Shown here: piece after piece, positions 1 through 7,395 of the stretch | How positions within the stretch are numbered: position 1 is the first letter of the stretch | Layout of the letters: every line of letters starts with the position of its first letter | Assembly (NCBI GenBank): GCA_964371125.1 | Contig: CAYJMY010000064.1 | Span: forward strand, 1-21,955 | From: DUSC01 sp964371125 | GTDB lineage: Bacteria; Pseudomonadota; Alphaproteobacteria; Rhizobiales; Rhizobiaceae | Reading direction: 5' to 3' | DNA length: 21,955 nt | Program-made: the position numbers and the translations under genes | The notes under the pieces: model-generated | What the model saw: only the letters and a program-made list of their open reading frames with translations | What the model was told of the DNA's origin: nothing | Databases searched by the model: none

Positions 1-66
1 CGCCCTGACAGTCTGATCGCGGCCCTCAAACTGGCGCATGCCATGACCGCCGGGCGGCCTGAATGA
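1..66 (+). CDS. pdxA: 4-hydroxythreonine-4-phosphate dehydrogenase, C-terminal end only (partial)
   Basis: The first reading frame is open from base 1 and encodes 21 residues ending RPE before a TGA stop. The stretch PDSLIAALKLA resembles the conserved C-terminus of PdxA, the NAD-dependent enzyme of pyridoxal phosphate synthesis. The stop codon overlaps the ATG of the next gene in an ATGA arrangement, and pdxA-rsmA is a common gene pair in proteobacteria. Only the tail is visible, so the call rests on these few residues plus context. Confidence 0.7.
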   Translation, partial: RPDSLIAALKLAHAMTAGRPE

Positions 67-887
67 GCGCCGACGGGCTGCCACCGCTGCGCGAGATCAT
101 CCAGCGCCACGGCCTGGCGGCGAAGAAGGCGCTCGGCCAGAACTTCCTGCTCGACCTCAACCTGACCGGCAAGATCGCCCGCGCCGCAGGTACTCTCGAT
201 GACACGACCGTCATCGAGGTCGGACCGGGTCCGGGTGGTCTTACCCGGGCCCTGCTCATGCACGGCGCGGCAAAAGTCGTGGCGATCGAGCGAGACGAAC
301 GCTGCCTTGAAGCGCTTACCGAGATCGCCGCGCGGTATCCCGGGCGACTCGAGGTGATTTCGGGCGATGCACTGAAGACCGATTTCGCCGCACTGGCGGC
401 TGGCGGCGCGGTCAAGATCGTCGCCAACCTGCCCTACAACATCGGCACCGAACTACTCGTCCGCTGGCTGACGACGAAGGACTGGCCGCCCTACTGGTCG
501 TCCATGACGCTGATGTTTCAGCGTGAGGTGGCCGAGCGGATCGTCGCAGCTCCCGGAAGTCCGTCCTATGGCCGACTGGGCGTCCTCGCCGGTTGGCGCG
601 CAGAAGCTCGCATCGCCTTCGACGTACCGCCGCAGGCGTTCACGCCGCCACCCAAGGTGACGTCGTCCGTCGTCCATCTGGTGCCTCGCGCCACGCCCCT
701 GCCAGCGGACTTGAAGGCCCTGGAGCGCGTCACCGAAGCCGCCTTCGGCCAGCGCCGCAAGATGCTGCGCCAGAGCCTGAAACCGCTCGGCGGCGAGGCG
801 CTTCTAGACCGCGCCGGCATCGACGGCACGCGCCGGGCGGAGACTCTGACGGTCGAGGAGTTCGCGCGGCTGGCCCGCGCGATCTGA
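63..887 (+). CDS. rsmA: 16S rRNA (adenine1518-N6/adenine1519-N6)-dimethyltransferase RsmA/KsgA
   Basis: This 274-residue protein has the usual length for RsmA, which dimethylates two adjacent adenines in the 3' hairpin of 16S rRNA late in 30S assembly, using S-adenosylmethionine. Visible motifs are KKALGQNFL (residues 21-29) near the N-terminus, the SAM-binding loop EVGPGPGG (52-59), the acidic IERDE segment (75-79) and the adenine-binding NLPY motif (122-125). The C-terminal RRKMLRQSLK block is also typical. The start ATG overlaps the pdxA stop, so translation is probably coupled. The gene ends five bases before the convergent gmk stop. Confidence 0.97.
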   Translation: MSADGLPPLREIIQRHGLAAKKALGQNFLLDLNLTGKIARAAGTLDDTTVIEVGPGPGGLTRALLMHGAAKVVAIERDERCLEALTEIAARYPGRLEVISGDALKTDFAALAAGGAVKIVANLPYNIGTELLVRWLTTKDWPPYWSSMTLMFQREVAERIVAAPGSPSYGRLGVLAGWRAEARIAFDVPPQAFTPPPKVTSSVVHLVPRATPLPADLKALERVTEAAFGQRRKMLRQSLKPLGGEALLDRAGIDGTRRAETLTVEEFARLARAI

Positions 888-892
888 ACCGC

Positions 893-1549
893 CTACTCGA
901 CCTTCTCGTCGAGCAGGCCCGAGACGAATTCGAACAGGCCCGGATTGCGGTCGCGGCGCAGCCGCTCGGCGGCGACGATCGCCCTGACCTCGGCGAAGGC
1001 GCGGTCCAGATCGCGATTGATGACGACATAGTCGTATTCGCGCCAGTGCTCGATCTCGTTGCGCGCATTGGCAAGGCGCGTGGCGATGGTAGCGGCCGAA
1101 TCCTCGGCGCGGCGCTGCAGCCTCGACTTCAGTTCCGACATAGAGGGCGGGAGGATGAAGACGGATACGATGTCGCCGCGGATCTTCTCGCGCAGCTGCT
1201 GCGCGCCCTGCCAGTCGATGTCGAACAGCATGTCGCGGCCTTCGGCCATCGCCTGTTCGGCGGGCGTGCGTGGCGTCGCGTAAAAATTGCCGTGCACCTC
1301 GGCCGATTCGAGCAACTGATCGCTGTCGCGTAAAACCTCGAATTCGCGGCGAGTGCGGAAGTGGTAGTGGACGCCTTCGATCTCGCTCGGCCGGCGCGGT
1401 CGCGTGGTGACGCTGACCGACAGTTCGAAACCGGAATCGCTCTCGAGGAGGTTGCGGGCGATCGTCGACTTGCCCGCGCCTGACGGCGACGACAGGACCA
1501 GCATGAGGCCGCGCCGCCTAATGGCCAGCGGTGCGCGAGTTTCGGTCAT
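893..1549 (-). CDS. gmk: Guanylate kinase
   Basis: This 218-residue protein phosphorylates GMP to GDP with ATP, an essential step in GTP/dGTP supply. The P-loop SSPSGAGKST occupies residues 20-29. The GMP-binding region follows with TTRPRR, GVHYHF and the DIDWQGAQQL block, all standard for the family. The ATG lies four bases after the yicC stop, and a GGAG about eight bases upstream lies inside the end of yicC, so the two are likely translated from one message. It is the last gene of the minus-strand run. Confidence 0.97.
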   Translation of the reverse strand: MTETRAPLAIRRRGLMLVLSSPSGAGKSTIARNLLESDSGFELSVSVTTRPRRPSEIEGVHYHFRTRREFEVLRDSDQLLESAEVHGNFYATPRTPAEQAMAEGRDMLFDIDWQGAQQLREKIRGDIVSVFILPPSMSELKSRLQRRAEDSAATIATRLANARNEIEHWREYDYVVINRDLDRAFAEVRAIVAAERLRRDRNPGLFEFVSGLLDEKVE

Positions 1550-1552
1550 GCC

Positions 1553-2440
1553 CTACTCCAGATTCTGCACCTGCTCGCGGAACTGGTCGACTACGGCCTT
1601 CAGTTCGAGGCCGATGCCGGTCATCGAGGCGGCGTTCGATTTCGAGCACAACGTATTCGATTCGCGGTTGAATTCCTGCGATAGAAAATCGAGCTTGCGG
1701 CCGACCGGGCCGCCGGCGGCGATGAGACTGCGAGCGGCGGCGACGTGCGTCTTCAGCCGGTCGATTTCCTCGCGTATGTCGGCCTTGGTCGCCAGAAAGG
1801 CGGCCTCCTGATGAAGCCGCGCCTCGTCGAGACCGGAGGCGGCATCCATCAGCAAGCGAACCTGCTCGGCGATCTTCTGGCGTATCACCGCGGGCTCGCG
1901 CGAGGCGTCGGACTCCGCGGCGAGCGTCAGCCCGGCGATCCGGTCGAGATGGCCGAGAAGGACGGCCGACAGCGCCTCGCCCTCGCGGTGACGCGCCTCC
2001 TCCAGCCCGGCCAGCGCGTCGTCGAGAGCCGCCAGAATGGCGGCATCGAGGGGCGCGCGTTCCTCCTCGGTCTCGATCGTCTCGGGCGTCTCCAGCACCC
2101 CGCGAAGCGCGAGGAGACCGTCCGCCGAGGCGCGCGCGGCGCCGAACTGCTCCTCGAGCCGCCTGGCGAGCCCCGCAATGTCCTTCAGGAAGGCCTCGTT
2201 GATTACCGGCTGTGCCTGCACCCCGGTGCGCGCAACGGCGAGGACGGCCTGAATATTGCCCCGGGAGAACCGCTTCTGCACGGCTTGACGGGCCGCCGGC
2301 TCGAGCCGCTCGAAGCCCGGCGGCAGCCGCAGGCGCGTCTCGATCGACTTGCCGTTGACGGATTTCACCTCCCAGGCGATGGCCGCGCCGTCGTGAGCGG
2401 CGACCGCGCGCGCGAAACCCGTCATGCTCTGCAAAGCCAT
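1553..2440 (-). CDS. yicC: YicC/YloC-family endoribonuclease
   Basis: The 295-residue product begins MALQSMTGFARA, the hallmark N-terminus of the YicC/YloC family, and has the conserved SVNGKSIETRLRLPPGFE segment. The C-terminal half carries the family block with GRKLDFLSQEFNRESNT and SMTGIGLELK. Members have been linked to RNA decay and shown to act as endoribonucleases; this protein's substrate cannot be read from sequence. yicC directly before gmk is a widely conserved pair. The gene lies 26 bases after mltG on the same strand, with a purine-rich GGAAGGGG stretch before the ATG. Confidence 0.93.
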   Translation of the reverse strand: MALQSMTGFARAVAAHDGAAIAWEVKSVNGKSIETRLRLPPGFERLEPAARQAVQKRFSRGNIQAVLAVARTGVQAQPVINEAFLKDIAGLARRLEEQFGAARASADGLLALRGVLETPETIETEEERAPLDAAILAALDDALAGLEEARHREGEALSAVLLGHLDRIAGLTLAAESDASREPAVIRQKIAEQVRLLMDAASGLDEARLHQEAAFLATKADIREEIDRLKTHVAAARSLIAAGGPVGRKLDFLSQEFNRESNTLCSKSNAASMTGIGLELKAVVDQFREQVQNLE

Positions 2441-2466
2441 ACCCGCCCCTTCCGCGACGCCGTCGC

Positions 2467-3654
2467 CTACTGCGCGGTTCCGGCCGCCGCGCCGCCGCCC
2501 GCCTCGGCGGCTTTAGCCGCCTCTTCGGCCCGCTTCTTCTCGACTTCGCGCCAGCGCGCAACGTTCTGGTTGTGCTCCTCGAGCGTCGAGGCGAAGGCGT
2601 GGCCCCCGGTCCCGTCGGCGACGAAGTAGAGTTCGTCGGTTTCCGACGGACTAGCCACCGCCTCGAGCGCCGCCCGTCCCGGATTGGCGATCGGCGTCGG
2701 CGGCAGTCCGTCGATAATGTAGGTGTTGTAAGGCGTCGGCTTGTCGATGTCGGACTGGTAGATCGGACGGTCGGCTGGCTTTCCCTTACCACCAAACAGC
2801 CCGTAGACAATCGTCGGATCCGACTGGAGCCGCATCCCCTTCTTGAGCCGGTTCATGAAGACCGCGGCGACGCGCGAGCGTTCGTCGCCCTTGCCCGTTT
2901 CCTTCTCCACGATCGAGGCGAGCGTGACGAATTCGTTGACGTCGGAGATCGGCAGGTCGGCCCGCCGCCGCTCCCACACGTCCTCGATGATCTTCTTCTG
3001 CTGCGCCAGCATGCGATCGATGATTTGCTGCCGCTTAGTCCCGCGCGTGAAGCGCTGCGTGTCAGTCGCCAGAGAGCCTTCGGCCGGCAGTTCGGTTGGC
3101 ATGTCGCCTTCCAATGCCTCGTGTTCGGCGATTCGCTGGAATGCCTGTTCGACCGTGAGCCCCTCGGGAATGGTCAGCGAATAGAGGACCGATTTGCCGC
3201 TCTTCAGCAATTCCATGATCTCGTGCATGGAAGCCTGCGGTTTGATCTCGTATTCGCCTGCCTTGAGCTTGCCTTCGTTGCCGTATGCCCGCAGGCCGAT
3301 CTGGAAGATGCGCGCATCGCTGATCAGGCCACGGCGCTGCAGCAGTTGTGCGATTTCCTGGACGCCGGTGTTGGGCTTGATGAGGACCGTGCTGACGGTC
3401 TGCGTCGGTCCGGGGCCCTCGAACACGGTCTTTCCGTACCAGACCATCGCGCCGCCGGCCAGAACGAGGAGCACGACGGCCGACATCATGAAGTTCAGGA
3501 AGACGACAAACTGGTTGCGCGACTGCCGGGACCGGCGCGGCGGCGGTACGCCTTGCTCGGGACGCAGCGCCTCCGAAGCTGACTTCGGGACGATCAGACT
3601 GGGCGTAGTCGCGCGACGGCCGAAATCTCCAGGAGTCGGTGGTGTATCGGTCAT
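2467..3654 (-). CDS. mltG: Endolytic murein transglycosylase MltG
   Basis: MltG (YceG family) cleaves nascent glycan strands near the inner membrane and so acts as a terminator of peptidoglycan elongation. The 395-residue product has a basic, proline-rich cytoplasmic N-terminus (residues 1-47), one membrane anchor (about 48-73), a LysM-like region around 92-160, and the catalytic domain containing LASIVEKETG (245-254) with the conserved glutamate and RLQSDPTIVYGL (275-286). The end is an Ala/Glu/Lys-rich tail that looks disordered. It sits between fabF and yicC on the same strand; a fabF-mltG-yicC-gmk order is familiar in rhizobia. Confidence 0.95.
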   Translation of the reverse strand: MTDTPPTPGDFGRRATTPSLIVPKSASEALRPEQGVPPPRRSRQSRNQFVVFLNFMMSAVVLLVLAGGAMVWYGKTVFEGPGPTQTVSTVLIKPNTGVQEIAQLLQRRGLISDARIFQIGLRAYGNEGKLKAGEYEIKPQASMHEIMELLKSGKSVLYSLTIPEGLTVEQAFQRIAEHEALEGDMPTELPAEGSLATDTQRFTRGTKRQQIIDRMLAQQKKIIEDVWERRRADLPISDVNEFVTLASIVEKETGKGDERSRVAAVFMNRLKKGMRLQSDPTIVYGLFGGKGKPADRPIYQSDIDKPTPYNTYIIDGLPPTPIANPGRAALEAVASPSETDELYFVADGTGGHAFASTLEEHNQNVARWREVEKKRAEEAAKAAEAGGGAAAGTAQ

Positions 3655-3757
3655 CGCGCCTCGGCCCTGTCAGTCGTTTCCTTGTCGGGCGCCGAGACTA
3701 GACCCGAATATGGCGAAATTCGCAGCAGCGGCCGCATCTGTCCACGGCCGCCACGGC

Positions 3758-5020
3758 TTAGCCGGCGTAGCGGCGGAAGACCAGCGACGCGTTGGTGCCG
3801 CCAAAACCGAAGGAATTGGACAGCGCGACGTCGATCCGACGCTGGCGCGGCATGTTCGGCACGAGATCGATGGGCGTGTCGCGTTCCGGGTTTTCCAGGT
3901 TGATCGTCGCCGGCGCGACGTTGTCACGGATGGCGAGGATCGAGAAGATCGCCTCGGCCGCGCCCGCGGCGCCCAGCAGGTGGCCGATCGACGACTTGGT
4001 CGACGACATGGAGATACCTGAGGCGGCATTGCCCGCGAGTCGCTCGACCGCGCCGAGTTCTATCGTGTCGGCCATGGTCGAAGTGCCGTGGGCGTTGATG
4101 TAGTCGACATCCGCAGGCGTCAAGCCGGCCCGCTTCAGGGCGGCGCGCATGCAGCGGAAGGCACCGTCGCCATCCTCGGCCGGCGCCGTGATGTGATAGG
4201 CGTCGCCGCTGAGACCATAGCCGATGATCTCAGCGTAGATCTTCGCGCCCCTCGCCTGGGCGTGTTCGAGCGCCTCGAGCACGACCACGCCGGCGCCTTC
4301 GCCCATGACGAAGCCGTCGCGGTCCCGGTCATACGGGCGCGACGCCTTCTCAGGGGTGTCGTTGCGATCGGTGGACAGCGCACGGCAGGCGGCGAAGCCG
4401 GCGACCGACAGGCGGTCGATCGGCGATTCCGTGCCGCCGGCGAGCATCACGTCGGCATCGCCGAACATGATCAGGCGGGCCGCGTCGCCGATGGCATGGG
4501 CGCCCGTCGAGCAAGCGGTAACCACCGCATGATTCGGACCCTTCAATCCGTGACGGATCGAAACCTGGCCGGAGACGAGGTTGATGATGTTGCCCGGGAT
4601 GAAGAACGGACTGATGCGGCGCGGACCGCGCTGCTCGAGGATCAGGGCATTCTCGGCGATGCCGCTGATGCCGCCGATACCCGAACCGATCATGACGCCG
4701 GTCGCGCAGCGCTCTTCCTCTGTCTGCGGCTTCCAGCCGGAATCGGCAAGCGCTTCGTCTGCAGCCGCGATCCCGTACAGGATGAAGTTGCCGATTTTGC
4801 GCAGTTCCTTCGGTTCCAGCACTGATTCAGGGTTGAACGTGCCGTTGGAGCCGTCGCCGCGCGGAATGATGTGGGCGATCTTGGCGGGAAGGTCTCCCAC
4901 TTCGAATTCGGTGATGCGCCGGCAAGCGCTACGCCCCGTAAGGAGTTCCCGCCATCCGTGCTCAACGCCGACGCCGAACGGGGAGAGAAGACCCAAGCCG
5001 GTCACGACGACACGTCTCAT
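3758..5020 (-). CDS. fabF: Beta-ketoacyl-ACP synthase II
   Basis: FabF condenses malonyl-ACP with acyl-ACP to extend fatty-acid chains in the cytoplasm. The 420-residue protein has the Cys-His-His catalytic triad: Cys170 in VVTACSTGAH, His311 in NAHGTSTMADT and His347 in SSIGHLLGAAG. The C-terminal SFGFGGTNASL block is also conserved. The N-terminus MRRVVVTGLGLLSPFG is the usual one, and the strong Shine-Dalgarno GGGGAGGA lies seven bases before the ATG. It follows acpP by 39 bases on the same strand, consistent with cotranscription of acpP-fabF. Confidence 0.98.
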   Translation of the reverse strand: MRRVVVTGLGLLSPFGVGVEHGWRELLTGRSACRRITEFEVGDLPAKIAHIIPRGDGSNGTFNPESVLEPKELRKIGNFILYGIAAADEALADSGWKPQTEEERCATGVMIGSGIGGISGIAENALILEQRGPRRISPFFIPGNIINLVSGQVSIRHGLKGPNHAVVTACSTGAHAIGDAARLIMFGDADVMLAGGTESPIDRLSVAGFAACRALSTDRNDTPEKASRPYDRDRDGFVMGEGAGVVVLEALEHAQARGAKIYAEIIGYGLSGDAYHITAPAEDGDGAFRCMRAALKRAGLTPADVDYINAHGTSTMADTIELGAVERLAGNAASGISMSSTKSSIGHLLGAAGAAEAIFSILAIRDNVAPATINLENPERDTPIDLVPNMPRQRRIDVALSNSFGFGGTNASLVFRRYAG

Positions 5021-5059
5021 GGTCGAATCCTCCCCGACAGTTCCGGCATTTCAGCAGGA

Positions 5060-5296
5060 TCAGGCAGAAGCCTTGTCGATGTACTTCACGGCGTCGCCGA
5101 CCGTCAGGATCGTCTCGGCCGCATCGTCCGGGATCTCGACCCCGAACTCTTCCTCGAAGGCCATCACGAGCTCCACCGTGTCGAGGCTGTCTGCGCCAAG
5201 GTCGTCGATGAAGCTGGCGCCCTCCGTGACCTTGTCGGCGTCGACGCCAAGATGCTCGACAACGATCTTCTTGACCCGTTCTGCGGTATCGCTCAT
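5060..5296 (-). CDS. acpP: Acyl carrier protein
   Basis: This is a 78-residue acidic protein of canonical ACP length. Ser37 in GADSLDTVELVM is the attachment site for 4'-phosphopantetheine, which carries the growing acyl chain between Fab enzymes. The four-helix pattern and the acidic helix II (ELVMAFEEEF) are intact. It sits between fabG and fabF, with a 212-bp upstream gap and its own candidate promoter, as expected for a highly expressed gene. Confidence 0.98.
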   Translation of the reverse strand: MSDTAERVKKIVVEHLGVDADKVTEGASFIDDLGADSLDTVELVMAFEEEFGVEIPDDAAETILTVGDAVKYIDKASA

Positions 5297-5418
5297 GTGG
5301 GCGTCCTCGTCTTCTGGAATTGTCTGCCTTCGTTAGCGGCCCGATTGCCGCTAATCAAGCTGAAAAGATGAACCGGAGCGGCCGGACCAGAGTTGGGCTC
5401 TACCGCCGTTTCGGGGCG

Positions 5419-5447
5419 GCATTACACGAATTCGCAAGCCTGTCCAA
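5419..5447 (-). promoter_or_regulatory. Candidate sigma-70-type promoter for acpP
   Basis: On the minus strand, TTGGAC (5442-5447) is followed after 17 bases by TAATGC (5419-5424). An overlapping TGTAAT gives a better -10 but a 15-base spacer. It would start a leader of roughly 110 bases before acpP. The 212-bp fabG-acpP gap is the natural place for it. The match is by eye only. Confidence 0.33.
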
Positions 5448-5508
5448 GGCGAAAAAACCTCTTTCCTCCGCGGTGCCGCGCCGCAACCGGCAACGGTCGC
5501 GAAGAGCA

Positions 5509-6246
5509 TCAGATCATCGCCATGCCGCCGTTGACGTGAAGCGTCTGGCCGGTGACGTAGGAGGCTTCGGCGGACGCAAGGTAGATCACGGCCGAAGCGA
5601 TCTCGTCGCCCTTGCCCATGCGCCGCATGGGGATCGCGCCCATGATCGCTTCCTTCTGCTTGTCGTTCAGCTTGTCGGTCATGGCCGATTCGATGAAGCC
5701 GGGAGCGACGCAGTTGACGGTCACGTTTCGGCTCGCGATTTCCTGGGCGAGCGATTTGGAGAAGCCGATCATCCCGGCCTTGGAGGCGCAGTAGTTCGCC
5801 TGCCCGGGATTGCCGGTGACGCCGACGACGGAGGTGATGTTGATGATGCGGCCGAAGCGGCGGCGCATCATCGGATGGGTAAGCTCCCGGGTCAGCCTGA
5901 AAGCCGCCGTCAGGTTGACCTCCAGGACCGCGTCCCAGTCGTCGTCGGACATGCGTACGAAAAGCCCGTCACGGGTGATGCCGGCGTTGTTGACCAGGAT
6001 ATCGACGCCTTCCAGCTCGGCTTCCGCCTTCTGGCCCAGGGCCTTGACCTCGGCGCGGTCGGAGAGGTTCGCCGGGAAGATCTTGACCCTGTCGCCGAGT
6101 TCGCCGGCAAGCGCCTGGAGCCTGTCGACGCGGGTTCCATGCAGTCCCACGGTCGCGCCTTGCCCATGGAGCGCCCGGGCAACCGCCTCACCGATGCCAC
6201 CGGACGCGCCGGTGACGAGCGCCTTGCGGCCGTTGAGATCGAACAT
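5509..6246 (-). CDS. fabG: 3-oxoacyl-ACP reductase
   Basis: FabG reduces 3-oxoacyl-ACP to 3-hydroxyacyl-ACP with NADPH. The protein is 245 residues if it starts at the ATG encoding MFDLNGRK. That start is preferred because GGAG lies eight bases upstream; an ATG two codons earlier and a TTG five codons earlier sit on or too close to that GGAG. Motifs: TGASGGIG (12-19) for cofactor binding, NNAG (86-89), and the catalytic set Asn111, Ser139, Tyr152, Lys156 (NYCASK). It lies between fabD and acpP on the same strand. Confidence 0.97.
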   Translation of the reverse strand: MFDLNGRKALVTGASGGIGEAVARALHGQGATVGLHGTRVDRLQALAGELGDRVKIFPANLSDRAEVKALGQKAEAELEGVDILVNNAGITRDGLFVRMSDDDWDAVLEVNLTAAFRLTRELTHPMMRRRFGRIINITSVVGVTGNPGQANYCASKAGMIGFSKSLAQEIASRNVTVNCVAPGFIESAMTDKLNDKQKEAIMGAIPMRRMGKGDEIASAVIYLASAEASYVTGQTLHVNGGMAMI

Positions 6247-6345
6247 GCTCATTTCTCCCAAGTCGAGTGAAGCTCTGCTGCCCTCAAATAGTCGCTGCGG
6301 CGTTCCACTGCGAGAGGCGGGCGCGATCGGGCGGCGTTGAAGTCG

Positions 6346-7287
6346 TCAGCCGAGCGCAGCGAAGGCGGCCTCGACGTCGGCTGCCGTGCCGACATTGGCG
6401 GTTGCTACGTCCCTGTTGATGCGGCGCGCGAGCCCGGAGAGCACCTTGCCGGCGCCGATCTCGTAGAGCGTCGTCACCCCGTTCGCGGCGAACCATTCCA
6501 CGGTCTCGCGCCAGCGGACGCGGCCAGTAACCTGCTCGACCAACCGTGCTGCGATCTCGTCCGGATCGGTCAGCGGCTTGACCACCACATTGGCAATGAC
6601 GGGGACGACAGGCGGCTTCTTTGCCACCTTCGCCAGGGCCTCGCGCATGGCTCCGGCGGCAGGCGCCATCAGAGACGAATGGAACGGGGCCGAGACTGTG
6701 AGCATGATCGCCCGCTTTGCGCCCTTGTCCGTGCACAGGCGCGCGGCGTGCTCCACCGCGGCCTTGGCGCCGGAAATGACCAGCTGGCCGCCGCCATTGT
6801 CATTGGCGATCTGGCAGGGGCCCGTAGCCGCGACCTCCGCGCACGCCGCTTCGACGCCCACCTGATCCAGACCGAGAACGGCGGCCATGGCGCCTTCGCC
6901 GACCGGAACGGCGGCCTGCATGGCGTTGCCGCGGATCCGCAGGAGTCGAGCCGTGTCGGCGACAGAGAACGTGCCCGCGGCGGCGAGCGCCGAATACTCG
7001 CCGAGCGAATGGCCAGCGACGAACGCCACCTTGTCCGCAAGGCTGAAACCGCGCGCCTCGAGCGCGCGCAACGCCGCGACGGAGACCGCCATCAGCGCCG
7101 GCTGGGCGTTCGACGTCAGCGTCAGCGTTTCTTCAGGCCCTTCCCACATGATCGCCGACAGCTTCTGGCCAAGGGCGTCGTCGACCTCGGCAAAGACGGC
7201 GCGGGCTTCGGAGAAGGCGTCGGCGAGGTCCTTGCCCATGCCTACGGCCTGGCTGCCTTGCCCCGGAAAGGTGAATGCGATCGACAT
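6346..7287 (-). CDS. fabD: Malonyl-CoA:ACP transacylase
   Basis: FabD transfers malonate from CoA to ACP, supplying the extender for fatty-acid synthesis. With the start at MSIAFTFPGQGSQ the protein has 313 residues, the usual length. The nucleophile Ser94 lies in AGHSLGEYSA, Arg119 in LLRIRGNAMQ, and His203 in SAPFHSSLM completes the active site. GGGAG eight bases before this ATG supports the start. The gene is the first fab gene of the minus-strand run and follows the c-di-GMP gene by 108 bases. Confidence 0.97.
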   Translation of the reverse strand: MSIAFTFPGQGSQAVGMGKDLADAFSEARAVFAEVDDALGQKLSAIMWEGPEETLTLTSNAQPALMAVSVAALRALEARGFSLADKVAFVAGHSLGEYSALAAAGTFSVADTARLLRIRGNAMQAAVPVGEGAMAAVLGLDQVGVEAACAEVAATGPCQIANDNGGGQLVISGAKAAVEHAARLCTDKGAKRAIMLTVSAPFHSSLMAPAAGAMREALAKVAKKPPVVPVIANVVVKPLTDPDEIAARLVEQVTGRVRWRETVEWFAANGVTTLYEIGAGKVLSGLARRINRDVATANVGTAADVEAAFAALG

Positions 7288-7321
7288 CGAGCGTTCTCCC
7301 GATGAGTTGTCCGTGCGCAGC

Positions 7322-7350
7322 CTGTGACGCGACGCGGGCCGCGGTGTCAA
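7322..7350 (-). promoter_or_regulatory. Candidate fabD promoter with consensus -35
   Basis: On the minus strand a perfect TTGACA (7345-7350) lies 17 bases before TCACAG (7322-7327). The -10 box is poor, so only the -35 is convincing. It sits in the 108-bp gap between the c-di-GMP gene and fabD, which would let the fab genes be expressed independently of that upstream gene. Confidence 0.28.
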
Positions 7351-7395
7351 GGGAGAGTGCGGTGCGGAAGGCCGGCGAAAACGGCGTGACCCGGG

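Noticed and set aside
2572..3582. 336-codon frame opposite mltG
   Set aside because: No family resemblance; mltG on the other strand has its catalytic motif and membrane anchor.
5440..5508. Terminator after fabG (T6 run on the minus strand)
   Set aside because: The nearby CGCGG-CA-CCGCG stem is separated from the T run by over ten bases, so it does not form a normal intrinsic terminator.
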